Shown one piece after another: positions 1 to 4,168 of a stretch of 5,718 nucleotides of DNA. The notes below the pieces were generated by a model. That model was not told the origin of the DNA and searched no databases. It saw only the letters and a list, made by a program, of their open reading frames with translations. Position numbers and translations under genes: made by a program. Each line of letters starts with the position of its first letter. Position 1 is the first letter of the stretch. Origin of the DNA: Euryarchaeota archaeon UBA53 (lineage in GTDB: Archaea; Thermoplasmatota; Poseidoniia; Poseidoniales; Poseidoniaceae); assembly GCA_002507425.1 (NCBI GenBank), contig DAZU01000122.1, forward strand, positions 1-5,718, in the 5' to 3' direction.

Positions 1-747
1 ACTGTTCTCGATATGAATGAAATCGGAGTTTGCAATATCTCCCTAGCAAGACGTATCGCTTTTGATTCATACGAAGACGATCCTGTGATGGGTGGATTCA
101 TAATAATTGATAGGATATCTAACAACACAGTTGGAATGGGATTCATTGATTTTGCACTGAGGAGGTCGGAGAATATACACTGGCAAACAATGGATGTAAC
201 TAAAGAAAGTCGTGCAAATCAGAAAAGCCAAACGGCCAGATTGATATGGTTCACAGGACTGTCAGGCTCGGGTAAATCCTCTATTGCTAACGTGCTAGAA
301 AAGAAATTACAATCACTTGGTCGTCATACCATTACCTTAGATGGAGATAACATTCGACACGGATTGAATAGAGATCTTGGTTTCACAAAAGCTGATCGTG
401 TGGAAAATATACGAAGGGTTGGTGAAACATCCAAATTGATGGTTGAGGCTGGATTAATCTGTATCTCGTCATTCATATCTCCATTCTCATATGAAAGAGA
501 GATGGTCCGCAATATGATGGATGAGGGAGAATTTGTCGAGATATTCGTTGATACGCCTCTCGAGATTTGTGAATCCAGAGATGTAAAAGGGCTATATGCA
601 AAGGCTAGAGCAGGGAAATTACCTAATTTCACTGGTATTTCTAGCCCTTACGAGGTACCAGAAAACCCTGAAATAAGAATCGATACGACACAAACTAGTG
701 TTGAATCAGCCGCAGATCAGATTATTGATTATTTGAGTCGGTCTTGA
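1..747 (+). CDS. cysNC: Bifunctional sulfate adenylyltransferase subunit 1/adenylylsulfate kinase (CysN-CysC fusion), 3' part only
   Basis: The frame is open from base 1, so the gene is cut by the window edge; the ATG at 13 is internal. Counting from the first codon, residues 1-62 match the C-terminal beta-barrel of CysN (NEIGVCNISLARRIAFD, ending in FALRRSENIHWQ). A linker of about 15 residues follows, then a complete APS kinase domain. That domain shows Walker A GLSGSGKS (86-93), the DGDNIRHGLN motif (114-123), FISP with the serine equivalent to the phosphorylated serine of E. coli CysC (about 160), and DTPLEICESRD followed by KGLYAKARAG. Known for the family: CysN works with CysD to make APS from ATP and sulfate, and CysC phosphorylates APS to PAPS in the cytosol. 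PAPS feeds sulfate reduction or sulfotransferases; the sulfotransferase-like gene at 1766-2347 makes the second use plausible. The fusion is typical of bacteria, so transfer into an archaeon is likely. The active-site motifs look intact. Confidence 0.95.
   Translation, partial: TVLDMNEIGVCNISLARRIAFDSYEDDPVMGGFIIIDRISNNTVGMGFIDFALRRSENIHWQTMDVTKESRANQKSQTARLIWFTGLSGSGKSSIANVLEKKLQSLGRHTITLDGDNIRHGLNRDLGFTKADRVENIRRVGETSKLMVEAGLICISSFISPFSYEREMVRNMMDEGEFVEIFVDTPLEICESRDVKGLYAKARAGKLPNFTGISSPYEVPENPEIRIDTTQTSVESAADQIIDYLSRS
729..747. other. Convergent overlap of the cysNC and glycosyltransferase 3' ends
   Basis: The cysNC stop (TGA, 745-747) lies inside the minus-strand glycosyltransferase gene, whose stop (TAA) occupies 729-731. 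The last 19 bases are therefore coding on both strands. There is no room for a separate intergenic terminator, and I see no hairpin followed by a T-tract here, so each transcript probably ends inside the neighbouring gene. Confidence 0.9.
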
Positions 748-1769
748 ATAATTTCAGCAATTTTTGACCATTGCGTGGAATCTCTTAATTCAATCATTGA
801 ATCTCTACACTTATCGAGGTCATCCTGGGTAGTCATAGAGACCGTTGCAACAATGTCTTCAACAGATCTACCACGGAGTTTAATTGCGCCTTTGATGTCA
901 TCAAAAATTGGGATAGGAGACACGGCTATTGGGACTCCTGCAGCAACTCCCATTCTTACAGCACCTGAGGCTGATTCTTTGGTATTTTGATAAGGGAAAA
1001 TCAACAACTCACATTTCGCTAATGTTGCAATTGCAACTTCATCATCAATAAAATCAGTAACAAAGTCCACCTTTTCTTGCAACCCCTTGGACTCAATCAT
1101 GTTAGTCAATTTTTTTTCCATATTTTTACTTCCATCTCTAGTGGCACATAGCATCAGTAGTTTATCCCAGCCAGGTAGCCTCTCAAACGCTTCAAGCAAC
1201 TCAATCTGTCCTTTATGGGGCAAAAGAAATCCAAAAGTGCCCATTATTCTTCCACTCATGTCAATAGTTTCTACGCCTTTGATTGGAGGAGGATATATTC
1301 CGTGGGGTATCAAAACGACGTTTTCAACGATACCTAGCTTCCTAAGGTTGTCCACATCAGCGCTTGAATGAACCATTACGGTTGAACAGGTCTTAAGGCC
1401 TTCAATAGCTCTTTCAATGCGTTTACTTGGAAAAATAATTGATCGGTCTCTAGTGTTGTGAAGTGTTATGAACACTTGAACTTCCATTTCTTTAAGTCTT
1501 ATTAGTAATTCATTTAGGTATGAAAATCTAAGCAACCCGGGTTGATGTTGAATGACAATAGTATCCAGCCCTTTCGCTGCAATCTGCGCAATTATACCTT
1601 CGAAAAACCTTGAATCTCTTGACCAACATGGAACTGCTCCTTCTACGCTTCCTTCACCAGTTTGGCACATTACATGTATGTCATCCATTTGTTCAACTAA
1701 GAATTTCGAGTAAGTTGCTATCCCACAACGAATACCCCAGGTTGTAATCCAACCAATCACACCAATCAC
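729..1769 (-). CDS. GT4-like (GT-B fold) glycosyltransferase
   Basis: The 346-residue protein has the two-domain layout of GT-B glycosyltransferases, which move a sugar from a nucleotide-sugar donor to an acceptor. The N-terminal domain begins with strand IGVIGWI and a GIATYSKFL loop (16-24), like the G-GIATY loop near the start of GT4 enzymes; VIQHQPGLL (72-80) and FITLHNTRD (100-108) follow. The linker VVLIPHGIY (151-159) leads into the donor-binding domain, with GTFGFLLPHKGQIELLEAF (177-195) resembling the usual G-x-KG motif. ESASGAVRMGVAAGVP (265-280) takes the place of the EX7E motif: the first Glu (E265) is present but Met273 replaces the second. SPIPIFDD follows. No signal peptide or membrane segment is visible. 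It overlaps the sulfotransferase-like gene by 4 bases, so the two are probably translated together. The donor and acceptor cannot be read from the sequence. The annotated start is GTG at 1769; GTG at 1760 is better placed behind a GGAG sequence. Confidence 0.85.
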   Translation of the reverse strand: MIGVIGWITTWGIRCGIATYSKFLVEQMDDIHVMCQTGEGSVEGAVPCWSRDSRFFEGIIAQIAAKGLDTIVIQHQPGLLRFSYLNELLIRLKEMEVQVFITLHNTRDRSIIFPSKRIERAIEGLKTCSTVMVHSSADVDNLRKLGIVENVVLIPHGIYPPPIKGVETIDMSGRIMGTFGFLLPHKGQIELLEAFERLPGWDKLLMLCATRDGSKNMEKKLTNMIESKGLQEKVDFVTDFIDDEVAIATLAKCELLIFPYQNTKESASGAVRMGVAAGVPIAVSPIPIFDDIKGAIKLRGRSVEDIVATVSMTTQDDLDKCRDSMIELRDSTQWSKIAEIIQDRLK

Positions 1770-1774
1770 TCCTC
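1758..1774 (-). promoter_or_regulatory. Ribosome-binding site and coupled start of the glycosyltransferase
   Basis: Read on the minus strand, the last two codons of the upstream gene form GAGGAG (1774-1769), followed by its TGA stop (1768-1766). The first possible start, GTG at 1769-1767, overlaps this sequence and is too close to it to use it. A second in-frame GTG at 1760-1758 lies 8 bases after GGAG, a normal spacing, and would remove three residues. The arrangement suggests translational coupling; which start is used is unresolved. Confidence 0.55.
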
Positions 1775-2347
1775 AAAATTGAAATTTTGATATATTTCCA
1801 AAATAGCCTTGACATCTTTGCTTCTGGGGGATAGTTTCTTTTTTCTTTCTCTCAAACTAAACCCTGTAAGATCTGTGGTAATTCCAATGGATTTCAATGC
1901 GGAATCGGCCTCTTTGTTACTGTATGGGTATCGCAAAAATGCTACTTTGTCAATTGCCTGACTTTTTGCCCGCTTGAAACTTTCAAGGAAAGCGGATAAC
2001 CCAATAGGGTCGTTAGGAAATGATTGTAGGAATCGAGAAAGTGGTATCTCAGGAGCGTTAACTCCCAAGCACATTTTGGCTGCATTAGCGGTGAGATACT
2101 TTCTTCGATCCATAGATCTAATGGCGTCTAAATAATCACCGTGGATAACTAAAATCGGTTTATTTATACTGGTTCCAGGATGTTGTTTATGGCATATCAG
2201 CCCGTAATTATCGGGTCTAGTCCTAATGCCATTAGCTTCTAAGTGATCGCATATCGCATTGGATGCGACACCGCCATGCGACACTACCCAAAGGTCGATG
2301 CTTTTCGGGTCAACTTCGCTTGGCCCTAGTGGCAGCATTTGTATCAC
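1766..2347 (-). CDS. Small sulfotransferase-like (P-loop) protein
   Basis: The 193-residue soluble protein is not one I can name, but its order of motifs fits PAPS-dependent sulfotransferases. LWVVSHGGVASNAICDHL (19-36) matches the first strand and the 5'-phosphosulfate-binding loop (usually a V-S-x-P/G-x-S-G-S/T pattern). PILVIHGDYLDAIRSMDRR (64-82) matches the 3'-phosphate-binding segment, with DAI-x-S kept but the usual Arg before DP replaced by HG. DPIGLSAFLESFKRA (113-127) and KVAFLRYPYSNKEADSAL (134-151) match the segment that ends in the RYE-x-L motif, and a basic FSLRERKKKLSP tail (163-174) follows. It is shorter than the 250-300 residues usual for the family, and the Lys often found in the first loop is absent. 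The gene overlaps TBP upstream and the glycosyltransferase downstream by 4 bases each, and the PAPS-making gene cysNC lies just beyond. I infer transfer of sulfate to a glycan or lipid. A nucleotide-binding protein without sulfotransferase activity remains possible. Confidence 0.62.
   Translation of the reverse strand: MIQMLPLGPSEVDPKSIDLWVVSHGGVASNAICDHLEANGIRTRPDNYGLICHKQHPGTSINKPILVIHGDYLDAIRSMDRRKYLTANAAKMCLGVNAPEIPLSRFLQSFPNDPIGLSAFLESFKRAKSQAIDKVAFLRYPYSNKEADSALKSIGITTDLTGFSLRERKKKLSPRSKDVKAILEIYQNFNFEE
2336..2347 (-). promoter_or_regulatory. Coupled start region of the sulfotransferase-like gene
   Basis: The TBP stop (TGA, 2346-2344) overlaps a possible GTG start (2347-2345). Three codons on, an in-frame ATG at 2338-2336 lies 4 bases after GTGAT (2347-2343), which could pair with the 3' end of archaeal 16S rRNA (consensus GGAGGTGAT). 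No GGAG precedes the GTG. The ATG is therefore the likelier start, giving a 190-residue protein. Confidence 0.5.
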
Positions 2348-2955
2348 AGTAAGTCTGCAAGCTCATCCTGAATAATCTGGACTGCGTCAAGGATTTCGTC
2401 CTTGTGCCTTGCTCCAGTAATCACCATCTTTCCAGACCCAAATATTAGGCAGACTACCTTGGGGTAATCAAGGCGATAAATAAGTCCAGGGAACTGTTCT
2501 GGCTCATACTCAACTTTATCGAATGGTAGGTGGAAGGTTAGGTTGTTTAGGTTAAGTTTCCTTGGTTGACCAGCCTGTGGTTCACCGGTAAACTTGTCAT
2601 TTCCATCATAATCCTCAGGATAGTGTAATGCGTAAGTTGCAACCATGTTTTGGACTTCAATCTCAACATCTTTTAGGTCCCAGGTGGTGATTCCCGCTGA
2701 TCTCAAATCGTTTATCATTCTCTCAATACCTGTGTGGATGTTATCCTCGTCTTTTCCGCCAGTGCAAACAGCACGCCCTGACCTGAACATTAATATGGCA
2801 AGTTTGGGGTCAGATACGCGATAAACCACACCTGGGAATTGTTCAGGTTCGTACTCACAATTCAATTGAATTGCTATGTCAGGAAGGTCTAATTCCTCGG
2901 CGACTCTTGTGCTGGCAACGACGTTAACTACTGTTAATCGATCCTCATCGTTCAT
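2344..2955 (-). CDS. tbp: TATA-box-binding protein (archaeal TBP), with an insertion in the second repeat
   Basis: TBP binds the TATA box, bends the DNA and recruits TFB and RNA polymerase. The 203-residue protein shows the duplicated TBP saddle: repeat 1 at about 7-88 (VVNVVAST, EYEPEQFPGVVYR, LAILMFRSGRAVCTG) and repeat 2 at about 96-199 (VEIEVQNMVAT, EYEPEQFPGLIYR, VVCLIFGSGKMVITG). The four phenylalanines expected to intercalate into the TATA minor groove appear as F40, F57, F155 and F172. Archaeal TBPs are usually about 180-190 residues. The extra length is a polar, Tyr/Asp/Gly/Pro-rich stretch at about 111-132 of repeat 2, absent from repeat 1. The last 4 bases overlap the sulfotransferase-like gene, so TBP seems to head a three-gene transcript. 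A TATA-like box 22 bases ahead of the ATG suggests a leaderless mRNA and supports this start. The family assignment is secure. Confidence 0.97.
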   Translation of the reverse strand: MNDEDRLTVVNVVASTRVAEELDLPDIAIQLNCEYEPEQFPGVVYRVSDPKLAILMFRSGRAVCTGGKDEDNIHTGIERMINDLRSAGITTWDLKDVEIEVQNMVATYALHYPEDYDGNDKFTGEPQAGQPRKLNLNNLTFHLPFDKVEYEPEQFPGLIYRLDYPKVVCLIFGSGKMVITGARHKDEILDAVQIIQDELADLL

Positions 2956-2977
2956 AAACGGGCCGATTATAAACCCC

Positions 2978-2985
2978 TATTTAAA
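2978..2985 (-). promoter_or_regulatory. TATA box of the TBP operon promoter
   Basis: On the minus strand the box reads TTTAAATA, a near-perfect archaeal TATA element. Its 3' edge is 22 bases before the TBP ATG and its centre about 26 bases, which puts the expected transcription start on or beside the start codon, so the mRNA would be leaderless. No Shine-Dalgarno sequence lies in the gap. The box falls in the 39-base gap after the mevalonate kinase stop, so TBP has its own promoter even if read-through also occurs. TBP may bind here to control its own level (inference). Confidence 0.7.
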
Positions 2986-2994
2986 CAAGAGTGC

Positions 2995-4107
2995 CTATTC
3001 AGAGACATTCCAGAGAGGGCAATCTTCGCTGTTTTCGATGGACAGGCCAGCAGATCCAAATTGACTAATCATGGTTCTTCCCCCAGCAAGTTCAATTGCC
3101 TCGCTTGTCGCTTTGGGATTTTTAGTCAAAGCTATCATACAACCCCCTCCTCCAGCACCGGTTAATTTTACACCCAGTGAAGTTGGCGCAGCAGCAGAAA
3201 TTAATGTTTCAAGTTCTGGACAAGATAATCCTAGATTACGAAGAATCAGGTGGTTTTCACTCATTGCTCTTCCAACAGCATAAACATCTCCAGACAACAA
3301 TGCATCTAAACCCCTTTTTGCTATAATGCCTATTGTTTCTATTTCTGCCATTCTATCAGGGTTATCTTCAAGCAATTTTGCTAATTTAGCAACTTGCCGA
3401 CTTGTAGGCGCATGTACTCCTGTTGCACCTATAACTAACCACACGTCATTATCCATGTTGGGTGTTACCGAGTGGACCTCCCAGTCCACTCCGTGAAGTG
3501 ATCTTTGATACAGCCAATTCAGTTTTTTATCGATTTGGCCCTTTAACACGATACAACCTCCATGAGAACAAGTGCTAGAGTCAAGTGGAGATGCTTTGCC
3601 GCCTTGAGCCTCCGCTTCGGCTGCGTGTGCTAATATAGCGCATTCGTCATTATCAACAGACTTCGTTCCATGAATTATCCTACTGCCAGATTTATTTTCC
3701 CACGGACCAGAATATACATTGTTCAGCTTCGAGGCTGAGAATCCCTCTTGCCATCTGTCCCCATCCATTTGTCTTCCTCTAGCGCATCTCAGGGCAGCGC
3801 TTGTTGCAACAGAAAGAGCTGCTGAGGAGCCAAGTCCGCTAGCAGGAGGTATATTTCCTGTTATTTTAATCGACAGAGGTGGGCCATTTTCCCATATACG
3901 TTGTAATATTGCATTAATGTGCGGGTGCTTGCTAGAATTAAAGCGCATACCATCGATTCGCCAGTCCTTACTAAGATTGATGTTAACGGTTATACGTTGA
4001 TCTAGTGCAATCGCAACTGCTGGTTGACCGTAAACAACGGCATGTTCCCCAAACAGTATACACTTGCCTGGTGCGCTAGCTTGAGCCATGTTACTTGGCC
4101 CATGCAT
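2995..4107 (-). CDS. mvk: Mevalonate kinase (GHMP kinase family)
   Basis: The enzyme phosphorylates mevalonate with ATP in the cytosol, a step toward the isoprenoid chains of archaeal lipids. All three GHMP motifs are present: PGKCILFGEHAVVYG (13-27), the ATP-binding PPASGLGSSAALSVA (87-101) and KLTGAGGGGC (314-323). AEAEAQGGKASPLDSS (163-178) contains the likely catalytic Asp176; this QG-x-ASP-x-D form is the variant I recall from archaeal mevalonate kinases, in place of the HG-x-PSG-x-D form of many others. At 370 residues it is longer than the usual 310-330. Most of the excess lies at about 112-155, a polar stretch with several Trp, Ser and Asn residues between motif 2 and the catalytic Asp. 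The family normally begins just before ASAPGK, and a TATA-like box overlaps the codons just upstream, so I prefer ATG at 4089 (MAQASAPGK) to 4107. The gene diverges from the oxidoreductase gene at 4169. No isoprenoid-pathway neighbour is visible. Confidence 0.93.
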   Translation of the reverse strand: MHGPSNMAQASAPGKCILFGEHAVVYGQPAVAIALDQRITVNINLSKDWRIDGMRFNSSKHPHINAILQRIWENGPPLSIKITGNIPPASGLGSSAALSVATSAALRCARGRQMDGDRWQEGFSASKLNNVYSGPWENKSGSRIIHGTKSVDNDECAILAHAAEAEAQGGKASPLDSSTCSHGGCIVLKGQIDKKLNWLYQRSLHGVDWEVHSVTPNMDNDVWLVIGATGVHAPTSRQVAKLAKLLEDNPDRMAEIETIGIIAKRGLDALLSGDVYAVGRAMSENHLILRNLGLSCPELETLISAAAPTSLGVKLTGAGGGGCMIALTKNPKATSEAIELAGGRTMISQFGSAGLSIENSEDCPLWNVSE

Positions 4108-4109
4108 AT

Positions 4110-4117
4110 GTTATACT
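4110..4117 (-). promoter_or_regulatory. TATA-like box of the mevalonate kinase promoter
   Basis: The minus strand reads AGTATAAC, preceded by a purine-rich ACGGACA that could act as a BRE. Its edge is 20 bases and its centre about 24 bases before the ATG at 4089, close to the spacing of a leaderless archaeal mRNA. The ATG at 4107 is only 2 bases away and would lie upstream of the transcription start, so this element supports the shorter protein. The match to the consensus is moderate. Confidence 0.5.
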
Positions 4118-4135
4118 TGTCCGTTGGGTTCAAGT

Positions 4136-4153
4136 ACTGAAAGGGTTTATAGA
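4136..4153 (+). promoter_or_regulatory. BRE/TATA-like promoter of the Fe-S oxidoreductase gene
   Basis: ACTGAAAG (BRE-like) is followed by GGTTTATAGA on the plus strand. The TATA-like part centres 20-22 bases before the ATG at 4169, slightly short for a leaderless start at that codon. No Shine-Dalgarno sequence precedes the ATG. The next in-frame Met (4229) would remove most of the first membrane helix, so I keep 4169 while treating the promoter spacing as tentative. Confidence 0.42.
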
Positions 4154-4168
4154 AAATCGGTTGGTTGG

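Noticed and set aside
13..747. Reading the left-hand gene as a complete protein starting at ATG 13, or as a stand-alone APS kinase starting at ATG 190
   Set aside because: The frame is open to base 1 and residues before the kinase match the CysN C-terminus without a break, so this is the tail of a longer fusion.
2472..2862. Repeated EYEPEQFPG-coding segments as a DNA repeat
   Set aside because: They are the ancient internal duplication of TBP; the nucleotide copies have diverged and do not form a recent repeat.
3071..4000. Plus-strand open frames inside mevalonate kinase
   Set aside because: They mirror the Gly/Ala-rich GHMP motifs on the opposite strand and have no domain of their own.
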